DNA from: Syntrophaceae bacterium UBA3084
GTDB taxonomy: Bacteria; Desulfobacterota; Syntrophia; Syntrophales; UBA6807
Direction of reading: 5' to 3'
Length of the DNA stretch: 9,915 nucleotides
Assembly (NCBI GenBank): GCA_002367335.1
Contig: DFBI01000071.1
Coordinates: 2,445-12,359, forward strand
Both the position numbers and the translations under genes were made by a program. Of the stretch, positions 1 through 6,353 are shown in pieces. The stretch's first letter is position 1. Each line of letters begins with the position of its first letter. The notes below the pieces were generated by a model. That model was not told the DNA's origin. It did not search any database and worked only from the letters and a program-made list of their open reading frames with translations.

Positions 1-1415
1 ACATAACTACCGTTGATATAGAATGCCTTGTCAGGATAAGGGGTTTTCTCGGATAAGAGAAATAGCGCCTGGCCGAGTTCCATGGAAGAGCCAATAATGG
101 GTACATCAGGACTGGGCAAAAAGAGACCTGTATTTACCACCTTGAGCTTCTTCTCCCTGGCAACTTTTTCAAAACCGGTTCCCTTTTTCAGACAATTCAG
201 AACATCCCCGGCTTTTTCTTTGCTTATTTTTTTGCGTTCGGCATTTAGATATTCTTTTTTAACCTTGTTTCCGGCTTCCGCTAAACTTGGTATGTACGAA
301 GGTTTTATCGCTTTTATTTCAATGATATAGAAGCCTTTATCGTCAGAAAGGAGAGGCGTTATTTCACCTTCCTTCATATCAAATATGTGTTTCTTAATGT
401 TTTGAATCTGTGCTAATTCTTTTGGTAAATTATATATGGAAAATAGTTCGGTAGTCCTTATCTCAAACTTGTTTTCTTTCGCATACTTTTCAAAATTTTC
501 CTCCTGATAGATGATATCATTGGCTCTTTTTGCTTTTCTGTCAGCTACCCCCATTCCTTTTGCAAGCCTCAATTTTGTGCGAATCCTGTCTTTGACTTCC
601 GAGAGGGGATATGCTTCATTACCAGATTTAATAAATTCACTTTTGTTATAATAGTAATAATCTTCGATGTCTTGTTCTGAAATATCTGTGGATTTTGCGA
701 AATCTTTTCCTAAAAAGGCGATATATTTAACCTGAACCTTTCGTGGTATTCGGAACTTTCCCCCATGTTCTTTTAAATACTGTTTTAAATCCTCATCCGA
801 TGGTTTGATTTTTACTTTAAAATCTTGCGTAGGGATTTTCAGAAAATCCAGGCTGATTTTTTCGTTTTGAAGCCTGTAGATATCAAATACCTCTTTATCA
901 GAAACCTTTATCCCCCCCCTGATAAGTTTTTCTAACTTATTAATCTTTATTATTTTTTTCTGTCTAGCCTCAAAATCTTCTGGAGACAATCTATTATAAC
1001 GAAGCATTCTGTGATAAAGATTTATGTCAAAAGAACCGTTTTTCTGAAAAGCCGGATAAGAAGCGATGGCGGAACGTACTTCCGTATCGCTTGCCCCAAG
1101 TTTGAACTCATCGGCTTTGGAGAGAATGACTGCTTGATTAATTACGTTATCCAGTGCGTACTGCTTGAGATTTAATGATTTAAGTATTGCGTCAGTTAAG
1201 GCACCCTTATAACGCTGACGATAGAAGTCTAGAAGCTTTTGGTGTTCTTCTCTAAATTCCATATAGCCGATGGCATTGTTATTTACTATTGCCACTGCTT
1301 CTGCCTGCTTTCTTCCTCTCATCGATCCGAAGTAAAAGATAAAGACAAGTATAATAATACCCAGGACTACTTGCATGAACCAGGCCTTGGCATGCTTTCT
1401 CATTAATCGTAGCAT
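1..1415 (-). CDS. Membrane-anchored periplasmic foldase, SurA-N/PpiD-like peptidyl-prolyl isomerase family (partial, C-terminus off window)
   Basis: The minus-strand frame is open from an ATG at 1415 to the left edge, giving 471 complete codons with no frameshift. The N-terminus is short and basic, then one membrane helix at about residues 11-30 (AWFMQVVLGIIILVFIFYFG) and a mostly charged, helical periplasmic part. This layout matches PpiD-type foldases: inner-membrane anchor plus SurA-like N-terminal chaperone domain (about 38-225, including AIVNNNAIGYMEFREEHQ and an NVINQAVILSKADEFKL helix). Residues about 300-370 resemble a degenerate parvulin tail (DMKEGEITPLLSDDKGFYII). The usual HIL-type parvulin opening is not visible, so isomerase activity is uncertain and a chaperone role is likelier. 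Residues about 414-460 repeat part of 307-354. The start is supported by an AAGAGGAA ribosome-binding site 7 nt upstream. It is transcribed divergently from mreB. Family placement is fairly sure; a specific symbol is not justified. Confidence 0.85.
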   Translation of the reverse strand, partial: MLRLMRKHAKAWFMQVVLGIIILVFIFYFGSMRGRKQAEAVAIVNNNAIGYMEFREEHQKLLDFYRQRYKGALTDAILKSLNLKQYALDNVINQAVILSKADEFKLGASDTEVRSAIASYPAFQKNGSFDINLYHRMLRYNRLSPEDFEARQKKIIKINKLEKLIRGGIKVSDKEVFDIYRLQNEKISLDFLKIPTQDFKVKIKPSDEDLKQYLKEHGGKFRIPRKVQVKYIAFLGKDFAKSTDISEQDIEDYYYYNKSEFIKSGNEAYPLSEVKDRIRTKLRLAKGMGVADRKAKRANDIIYQEENFEKYAKENKFEIRTTELFSIYNLPKELAQIQNIKKHIFDMKEGEITPLLSDDKGFYIIEIKAIKPSYIPSLAEAGNKVKKEYLNAERKKISKEKAGDVLNCLKKGTGFEKVAREKKLKVVNTGLFLPSPDVPIIGSSMELGQALFLLSEKTPYPDKAFYINGSY

Positions 1416-1439
1416 AAATATTTCCTCTTAACTGAATGT

Positions 1440-1467
1440 TTAATATTGAAGTCAAACTGCTTGACAA
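1440..1467 (-). promoter_or_regulatory. Candidate sigma70-type promoter for the foldase gene
   Basis: On the minus strand, TTGTCA (plus-strand 1462-1467) and TATTAA (plus-strand 1440-1445) are separated by 16 bp. They lie about 25 bp upstream of the foldase start codon. The -35 matches consensus at 5 of 6 positions and the -10 at 4 of 6. This is a pattern call only. Confidence 0.4.
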
Positions 1468-1490
1468 ATTATGAGCGGTATAACTAGTAT
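1461..1490 (+). promoter_or_regulatory. Candidate sigma70-type promoter for the mreB operon
   Basis: A perfect TTGACA at 1461-1466 is followed after 18 bp by TAGTAT at 1485-1490, which matches the -10 consensus at 4 of 6 positions. The -35 overlaps the oppositely oriented -35 of the foldase promoter. The arm of a GTCAA-N5-TTGAC inverted repeat (1451-1465) also covers it. Transcription would begin near 1497 and leave a long leader before mreB. I found no better promoter nearer to mreB. Confidence 0.4.
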
Positions 1491-1536
1491 AGTCATCCTT
1501 AAAATGCAATATTTTTTTAGAAACGCATTGATCATG

Positions 1537-1557
1537 CCATATAAATACTGTATATGG
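1537..1557. repeat. Perfect inverted repeat, 7-bp arms, 7-bp spacer
   Basis: CCATATA (1537-1543) and TATATGG (1551-1557) are exact reverse complements around a 7-bp spacer. It lies downstream of the candidate mreB promoter. It could be an operator for a dimeric regulator or a weak leader hairpin. Confidence 0.5.
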
Positions 1558-1616
1558 TGTTGAGTTTGGAAGTTACGTAAAATAAGTTTACTTTTATCGT
1601 ATTTCGATTTAGGTTA

Positions 1617-1641
1617 TTTTTCCCGATTCGATCGGGTAAAA
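1617..1641. repeat. Inverted repeat in the mreB leader (CCCGAT-TCG-ATCGGG core)
   Basis: The core arms CCCGAT (1622-1627) and ATCGGG (1631-1636) are perfect. The arms extend through a T:T mismatch to TTTT and AAAA, giving 11-base arms with a 3-nt loop. Neither strand has a U-tract directly after the stem, so it does not look like an intrinsic terminator. An operator or a leader hairpin is more likely. Confidence 0.5.
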
Positions 1642-1762
1642 CAGTTTTGATAAAGGCGTTCTTTTGAGAACATTCGATATTAAAGGATAGAGTAAATATG
1701 GTTTGAATGTAATATCTTTGCCTGATTCAGATTATTTTTTTGCGTTATTCCTTAGAAGGATA

Positions 1763-1780
1763 GGGAGGGAGGAAAAATTG
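1763..1780 (+). promoter_or_regulatory. Ribosome-binding site that decides the TTG start of mreB
   Basis: GGGAGGGAGG at 1763-1772, then five A residues, then TTG at 1778-1780. This near-ideal Shine-Dalgarno and spacing favour the TTG over the in-frame TTG at 1703 and the ATG at 1802. Confidence 0.8.
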
Positions 1781-2815
1781 CTATTTGATTTTATATTGGG
1801 GATGTTTTCCAATGACCTGGCGATTGATTTAGGAACGGCTAATACCCTTGTCTGCGTGAAGGGGAAAGGAATTGTATTGAGTGAGCCGTCAGTTGTTGCT
1901 GTTCACAGGGATTCGAGAGGTATTAAGAAGGTACTTGCCGTAGGAGAAGGGGCAAAGAGGATGCTCGGGAGAACACCTGGAAATATCGTGGCCATCAGAC
2001 CTATGAGAGATGGTGTGATAGCAGATTTTGAGATTACAGAAGCTATGTTAAGACATTTCATTCAGCGCGTTCATAACAGAAAAGCCATGGTACGCCCGAG
2101 AATAATTATATCCATTCCTTCAGGTATTACACAGGTTGAGAAACGGGCTGTCAAAGAAACTGCCGAGTCAGCGGGAGCCAGGGAGGTTTATCTTATTGAG
2201 GAACCCATGGCAGCGGCAATTGGTGCCGGGTTACCTATAACGGAACCAATAAGTTCAATGATTGTCGATATTGGAGGAGGGACAACGGAAGTCGCCGTTA
2301 TTTCATTGGCCGGGATCGTTTACTCAAAATCCGTCCGTGTTGCCGGAGACAAGATGGATGAAGCTATTGTACAGTATATGAAGAGAAAATATAGTCTCCT
2401 TATTGGAGAGCGATCGGCTGAAATTATAAAAACTACAATAGGGTGCGCATATCCGGATACCGAGTTAAGGACAGTTGATGTTAAGGGCAGAGATCTGATA
2501 TCGGGTATACCTAAAATTATAGAAATTAACTCTGAAGAAATAAGGGAAGCAATAATGGAACCGGTAAGTATAATTGTGGATACCATAAGAGACGCCCTCG
2601 AAAACGCCCCTCCGGAGTTGGCTGGTGATATCGTTGACAGGGGCATTGTGCTGACCGGCGGAGGGGCACTTTTAAGAAATCTGGAGATACTGTTGAGAGA
2701 AGAGACCGGACTTCCCATTGCCATTTCAGATGATCCGCTTTCCACAGTGGCAAAGGGTGCCGGAATGGCTCTTGACGAGCTAGATCTTCTAAGAGAGGTT
2801 GCCATTCAACTGTAA
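1778..2815 (+). CDS. mreB: Rod-shape-determining actin homologue MreB
   Basis: MreB forms ATP-dependent filaments on the inner face of the cytoplasmic membrane that direct lateral-wall synthesis by the Rod complex. The actin-fold signatures are all present: phosphate-1 loop DLGTAN at residues 17-22, phosphate-2 loop VDIGGGTTEVAV at about 163-174, and the adenosine motif LTGGGALL at about 292-299. I chose the TTG at 1778. It gives 345 residues, close to the 347 of E. coli MreB, and starts MLFDFILGMFSNDLAIDL as relatives do. A strong GGGAGGGAGG ribosome-binding site ends 5 nt before it. A further upstream TTG at 1703 would add 25 residues with no family support, and the ATG at 1802 would remove the amphipathic N-terminal segment that helps MreB bind membrane. 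It is the first gene of the mre-mrd operon. Confidence 0.97.
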   Translation: MLFDFILGMFSNDLAIDLGTANTLVCVKGKGIVLSEPSVVAVHRDSRGIKKVLAVGEGAKRMLGRTPGNIVAIRPMRDGVIADFEITEAMLRHFIQRVHNRKAMVRPRIIISIPSGITQVEKRAVKETAESAGAREVYLIEEPMAAAIGAGLPITEPISSMIVDIGGGTTEVAVISLAGIVYSKSVRVAGDKMDEAIVQYMKRKYSLLIGERSAEIIKTTIGCAYPDTELRTVDVKGRDLISGIPKIIEINSEEIREAIMEPVSIIVDTIRDALENAPPELAGDIVDRGIVLTGGGALLRNLEILLREETGLPIAISDDPLSTVAKGAGMALDELDLLREVAIQL

Positions 2816-2849
2816 ACTGCTTACCCGGTATTCTAAAGGGCAAGGCCGC

Positions 2850-2955
2850 AAAGGTAAAAGGATTAAAGGATTAGGGATTAAGGGGTAATCCTGTAATCCC
2901 TTTAATTCTGGAATTTGACCTTCATTTTTTTAGCCTTTGACCTTTAGCCTTTTGT
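2850..2955. repeat. Imperfect palindromic intergenic element between mreB and mreC
   Basis: The left half is built from A/G-rich runs of the form AAAGG and GGATTA (2850-2885). The right half (2886-2955) has the complementary pattern of TAATCC, CCTTTA and CCTTTGACC. The inner part folds as TAAAGGATTAGGGATTA (2864-2880) against TAATCCTGTAATCCCTTTA (2886-2904), with small bulges and a 5-nt loop. The outer part pairs imperfectly between about 2850-2870 and 2934-2954. It could be a degenerate miniature repeat or a leader or processing hairpin of the mre transcript. No coding frame is supported here. Confidence 0.55.
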
Positions 2956-3107
2956 TGCTGACACCGATATCTGTGCGAAAAACGCAGTTGTTGAGGATAA
3001 AGACTCTAACCCCCGATCCCTGAGTGATTACTTGTTTGCCTTCCCATTGATGATTGGGACTGCTTCCTTGAGGCAAGTTGCTTCGCCACATTCTTTCCGG
3101 ATGAAAA
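2956..3107. other. Non-coding remainder of the mreB-mreC gap
   Basis: I see no gene here. A small hairpin (GAGGC, loop AAGTT, GCTTC) lies at about 3070-3084 just before mreC. The sequence before the mreC start (CCGGATGAAAA) is a weak ribosome-binding site. No clear promoter was found, so mreC is probably read from the mreB transcript or from an unrecognised promoter. Confidence 0.4.
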
Positions 3108-3938
3108 ATGCCATTTCTTAAAAAATACCAATCAATTATCGTAGCATCCATCCTTATTGTTGTTTTTATGACAGTTCTCTATTTACTTTTAAAACCTGCG
3201 GGCAAAACCGGTTTTTTAAAAAAAATGGTACTAGAGGTGGTGATGCCTGTAGAAAGTATGGTTAATTTATCTATCAAAGGCGTTGGTGAAGTATGGAACC
3301 GGTATATCTTCCTGGTCGGTCTGGAGGAAGAGAACGAGACGCTAAAAAAAAGGATTTCGTCTTTAACAGGTGCAATTAATGCTCATCGTGAAACGTATTT
3401 TCAATGTGCAAGATTAAGAAAGTTATTAAACATTCAAGAGAATTTTCATTTTCAAACGATAGCCGCCAAAGTTGTGGGTCGGGAACGATCTTCTGTATTC
3501 AAAACGATATTGATAAACAAGGGAACTTCCGATGGACTCAGGATAGGGTTGCCTGTCCTGGCGCTTGAAGGCGTTGCAGGCAGAATAATAGACGTTTCCT
3601 GGAATGTGTCTATTGTCCTTCTCATTACAGATTATAATAGTAATGTCGATGCGCTGATTCAAGACACCAGGGCCCAGGGAATATTACAGGGTTATGGTCG
3701 TAAAGGATGTGTATTGAAATACGTTCAGAGATCGGAAAAAGTTAATGTGGGTGATTCCGTTGTATGTTCGGGCTTGGCCCGTGTTTTCCCAAAAGGGTTG
3801 CTTCTAGGCACCGTTGTAAATGCGGATAAAGAAGAAATCGGGTTGTTCCAAAAGATTCAGATTGCGCCGGCGGTTGATGTTACAAGGCTTGAAGAAGTAT
3901 TAGTGGTTTTAAAGAAAAGAAATGGAAATGACAAATGA
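3108..3938 (+). CDS. mreC: Rod-shape-determining protein MreC
   Basis: MreC is a bitopic inner-membrane protein whose periplasmic part binds and activates PBP2 in the elongasome. The 276-residue product has a short basic N-terminus (MPFLKKYQ), a membrane helix at about 9-29, and a coiled coil at about 71-110 (LEEENETLKKRISSL and onward). The two-barrel beta domain at about 116-268 includes VVGRERSSVFKTILINKG, GLPVLALEGVAGRIIDV and SGLARVFPKGLLLGTVV, the last being the usual MreC C-terminal signature. The start is the second of two nearby ATGs; the first (3101) opens only a six-codon frame. The gene's stop overlaps the mreD start. Two A8 runs (3218-3225, 3344-3351) lie within the gene, but the frame is intact. 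Confidence 0.95.
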   Translation: MPFLKKYQSIIVASILIVVFMTVLYLLLKPAGKTGFLKKMVLEVVMPVESMVNLSIKGVGEVWNRYIFLVGLEEENETLKKRISSLTGAINAHRETYFQCARLRKLLNIQENFHFQTIAAKVVGRERSSVFKTILINKGTSDGLRIGLPVLALEGVAGRIIDVSWNVSIVLLITDYNSNVDALIQDTRAQGILQGYGRKGCVLKYVQRSEKVNVGDSVVCSGLARVFPKGLLLGTVVNADKEEIGLFQKIQIAPAVDVTRLEEVLVVLKKRNGNDK

Positions 3939-4429
3939 TCTATTACCTTCTTATGCCCATATTTTCATTACTTCTGATTATGTTTCAGACAACGGTTCTC
4001 GATCTTCTTTTTCTGGGAAAAATAAGATTGGAAATATCGCTCATATTGGTCGTATATGCAGGCCTTCACATGGACATTGTAAAAGGTGGAACTTTGTCTT
4101 TTGTCATGGGATTTCTTTTAGATTGCATGACAAGCTTGATTCCAGGCCTTTTTACCTTTATCTATATGGTTATATTTCTTGTTTCCAAAAGCGTTTCCTT
4201 CAGATTTTATCTTGAAGAAATTACCTTTATCATAATTTTTACATTCATATGTGCTTTTTTAGAAGGTATCATCATTTTTTTCGTCTATCAATTCATGTTT
4301 GGAGTAAATATATTAAATAATATCTTGAATACTTATTTACTCCAGTCTTTGGCTGTTGCTGTGCTTGGTCCACTCTGCTTTGCCCTGTTCTATCATCTTG
4401 AGGCTTTGTTAAATGAGGGAAAGGAATAA
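3935..4429 (+). CDS. mreD: Rod-shape-determining membrane protein MreD
   Basis: MreD is a small polytopic inner-membrane protein of the Rod complex that accompanies MreC. The 164-residue product is very hydrophobic, with about five predicted membrane segments. These include MIYYLLMPIFSLLLIMFQ at the start, a GFLLDCMTSLIPGLFTFIY region near residues 59-77 that carries the typical MreD pattern, and a C-terminal LLQSLAVAVLGPLCFALFYH. The ATG at 3935 overlaps the mreC stop in an ATGA arrangement, which indicates translational coupling. Its 3' end overlaps the PBP2 gene by 17 nt. MreD sequences diverge quickly, so the call rests on hydropathy, size, the signature region and operon position. Confidence 0.92.
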   Translation: MIYYLLMPIFSLLLIMFQTTVLDLLFLGKIRLEISLILVVYAGLHMDIVKGGTLSFVMGFLLDCMTSLIPGLFTFIYMVIFLVSKSVSFRFYLEEITFIIIFTFICAFLEGIIIFFVYQFMFGVNILNNILNTYLLQSLAVAVLGPLCFALFYHLEALLNEGKE

Positions 4430-6347
4430 TAAATTAACACAATATGATCCTGGTGAATTCAGGAGAAAGCTTGGTGCGTTAACATGGCTGGTGTTCTTTG
4501 CATTTGCTCTCCTCGCCTTCAGGATGTGGTATCTCCAGGTCGTGAAAGGGGAAACCTTAAGTCAGCGTTCCAAGAACAACAGGATTCGCCTCCAGGAAAT
4601 AAAACCATTACGAGGCTTGATTCTGGATGCGCGCGGTAAAATCCTGGTTGACAACCAACCATCTTTTGACATTTCAATCATTCCGGAGGCAGCAAAAGAT
4701 GTTGAAAGTATAATAAAAAAGTTGGCGTATGTGTGCGATGAAAGCAATGTAAAATTTTTTCGTGACTTTTCTTCCTTGAAGGATAGAAAACCTTTCGTTC
4801 CGGTTAAACTTCAAAGGAATATCAGCAGGGATAAACTTGCTGTGGTGGAGACAAATTCTCTGGATTTGCCCGGGGTGGTCATAGATATTATTCCTGTAAG
4901 AAAATATATTTATGGAGAGATGATGTCTCATATCCTGGGTTATGTGGGCGAAATCAGCGATATTGAAATAAGTAGGGATTTATACGGTCAATACAGGTCG
5001 GGTGATATTACGGGTAAATTGGGCGTTGAAAAGCAGATGGACAAGTATTTAAAGGGTGAAAGTGGTGGAGAACAGATAGAAGTGAATGTCAACGGCAGAA
5101 AATTGGATGTTCTTGGAAGGGTTGAGCCTGTTTCAGGATACAAGGTTATGCTAACTATTGACGCCGAACTTCAAAAGATTTGCTGGGAAGCCTTTCAGAA
5201 GAAGGCTGGCGCTATAATTGTTATGAACCCTCGTGATGGTTCCATACTGGCTATGGTAAGTAAACCCTCTTTTGATCCAAATCTGTTTAACAGGGGAATA
5301 TCTAATGAGAACTGGGAAAAACTTTTGAACAACTCTTTGTGCCCTATGCAGAATAAGGCAATTTCGGGACAATATCCTCCGGGTTCCACGTATAAGTCTG
5401 TTGTAGCAGCGGCAGCCCTCGAAGAGGGTTTAATAACACCAGACACAAAGTTTTATTGTGATGGTACGTACAGGCTGGGTAACAGGACATACCGATGCTG
5501 GAAAAAGCATGGGCATGGTGAAATCAGTTTGCACCGTGCTATTGTCGAATCTTGTGATGTCTATTTTTACAATGTGGGGAAGTTAGCAGGAGTTGACAAA
5601 TTAGCAGAGTATTCTAAAGGTTTTGGTTTTGGAAAGAATACAGGAATACAATTTCCGGGAGAAAAGGGGGGTTTAGTGCCATCAAAAGAGTGGAAGCTGG
5701 ACAAACGTAAAGAGCCCTGGCAGATGGGTGAAACAATTTCATTGTCTATAGGTCAAGGTTTTGTACTGTTAACTCCCTTGCAACTGATCAGGGCTTACTG
5801 TGCCCTGGCAAACGGGGGGAGTTTGTATAAGCCATGGCTTATACAAAAAATTACAACAGAGAAAGGGCAGCTCATCAAGGAGTTTTTCCCTGAAGTACAA
5901 TCATTTATTCCTGTAAGTAAGAGAAACATTGAAATATTAAATAATGCCCTGTGGGGAGCTGTAAACGAACCTCACGGAACAGGAGGGGCTCTAAGGAGAA
6001 AAGAAAGGGATGTTTGCGGGAAAACGGGTACAGCACAGGTTGTTGGAATGCCTCAGGATGAGGGAAACCCTGATATGAAGAAAGTTTCATATAAGTATAG
6101 AGACCATGCCCTCTTTGTTTGTTTCGCACCGTATAAGGATCCCGATGTAGCGGTAATTGTTGTTGTAGAACATGGTGGTCATGGCGGGTCTGCTGCCGCT
6201 CCAATTGCGAGAAAGATTATTGATGGTTTTTTTGAACTTCAGGATAAAAGAAATGGTTCCCAGTCTTGTGAAGCAAAAGGTAAAACCCATATCTCGCACA
6301 ACGTTGCTACTGAAAAGTTTGGGCTTGAGTCTCTGGAAAGAAGGTAA
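4413..6347 (+). CDS. mrdA: Penicillin-binding protein 2, elongasome D,D-transpeptidase
   Basis: PBP2 cross-links peptidoglycan during lateral elongation, acting in the periplasm with RodA. The 644-residue class B PBP has a membrane anchor at about 22-40. The dimerisation domain opens with PLRGLILDARGKILVDN at about 65-81. The transpeptidase domain carries all three active-site motifs: S325-T-Y-K328 (nucleophile serine in PPGSTYK), S380-C-D382 (the SxD form usual in PBP2), and K537-T-G539 in CGKTGTAQVVG. After the last helix (APIARKIIDGFFELQ) there is a polar tail of about 30 residues (DKRNGSQSCEAKGK and onward) that looks disordered. The start ATG lies inside mreD, with GAGG 9 nt upstream. 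The stop is 6 bp before rodA. Confidence 0.96.
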   Translation: MRERNNKLTQYDPGEFRRKLGALTWLVFFAFALLAFRMWYLQVVKGETLSQRSKNNRIRLQEIKPLRGLILDARGKILVDNQPSFDISIIPEAAKDVESIIKKLAYVCDESNVKFFRDFSSLKDRKPFVPVKLQRNISRDKLAVVETNSLDLPGVVIDIIPVRKYIYGEMMSHILGYVGEISDIEISRDLYGQYRSGDITGKLGVEKQMDKYLKGESGGEQIEVNVNGRKLDVLGRVEPVSGYKVMLTIDAELQKICWEAFQKKAGAIIVMNPRDGSILAMVSKPSFDPNLFNRGISNENWEKLLNNSLCPMQNKAISGQYPPGSTYKSVVAAAALEEGLITPDTKFYCDGTYRLGNRTYRCWKKHGHGEISLHRAIVESCDVYFYNVGKLAGVDKLAEYSKGFGFGKNTGIQFPGEKGGLVPSKEWKLDKRKEPWQMGETISLSIGQGFVLLTPLQLIRAYCALANGGSLYKPWLIQKITTEKGQLIKEFFPEVQSFIPVSKRNIEILNNALWGAVNEPHGTGGALRRKERDVCGKTGTAQVVGMPQDEGNPDMKKVSYKYRDHALFVCFAPYKDPDVAVIVVVEHGGHGGSAAAPIARKIIDGFFELQDKRNGSQSCEAKGKTHISHNVATEKFGLESLERR

Positions 6348-6353
6348 CAAGAG

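Larger units (their letters stand above)
1416..1777. other. Divergent intergenic region between the foldase gene and mreB
   Basis: This 362-bp AT-rich stretch separates two divergently transcribed genes. It contains no convincing protein-coding frame and no RNA gene that I recognise. It holds candidate back-to-back promoters near 1440-1490 and four inverted repeats, at 1537-1557, 1577-1591, 1617-1641 and 1658-1671. If the plus-strand promoter is the real one, mreB would have an untranslated leader of roughly 280 nt, in which the inverted repeats could act as RNA hairpins or as operators. Confidence 0.7.

Noticed and set aside
82..330. Plus-strand ORF of 82 codons over the foldase gene
   Set aside because: It is antisense to a well-supported protein, has no family-like pattern and no good ribosome-binding site.
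1622..1636. Intrinsic terminator before mreB
   Set aside because: The stem is only 6 bp and neither strand has a U-run after it.
1698..1706. Minimal ATG-GTT-TGA start-stop ORF upstream of mreB
   Set aside because: There is an AAGGA about 10 nt before it, but a two-codon ORF is easily produced by chance and nothing supports translation.
1703..1777. Upstream TTG start for mreB at 1703
   Set aside because: It adds 25 residues with no counterpart in MreB and ignores the GGGAGGGAGG site placed exactly for TTG 1778.
2320..2843. Two long minus-strand ORFs (161 and 105 codons) inside mreB
   Set aside because: They are shadows of the strongly conserved mreB reading frame. They have Ser/Arg/Pro-rich composition without domain logic, and mreB motifs lie on the other strand.
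3101..3121. Six-codon ORF (MKNAIS) overlapping the mreC start
   Set aside because: It probably arises by chance from the ATGAAAAATG sequence, and its ribosome-binding site is weak.
2930..3151. Minus-strand 73-codon ORF across the mreB-mreC gap
   Set aside because: It overlaps the mreC start and the palindromic element, and has no recognisable protein features or ribosome-binding site.
3922..4215. Plus-strand 97-codon ORF overlapping mreC and mreD
   Set aside because: It is a +1 shadow of mreD; the mreD frame has the hydropathy and signature expected of the family.
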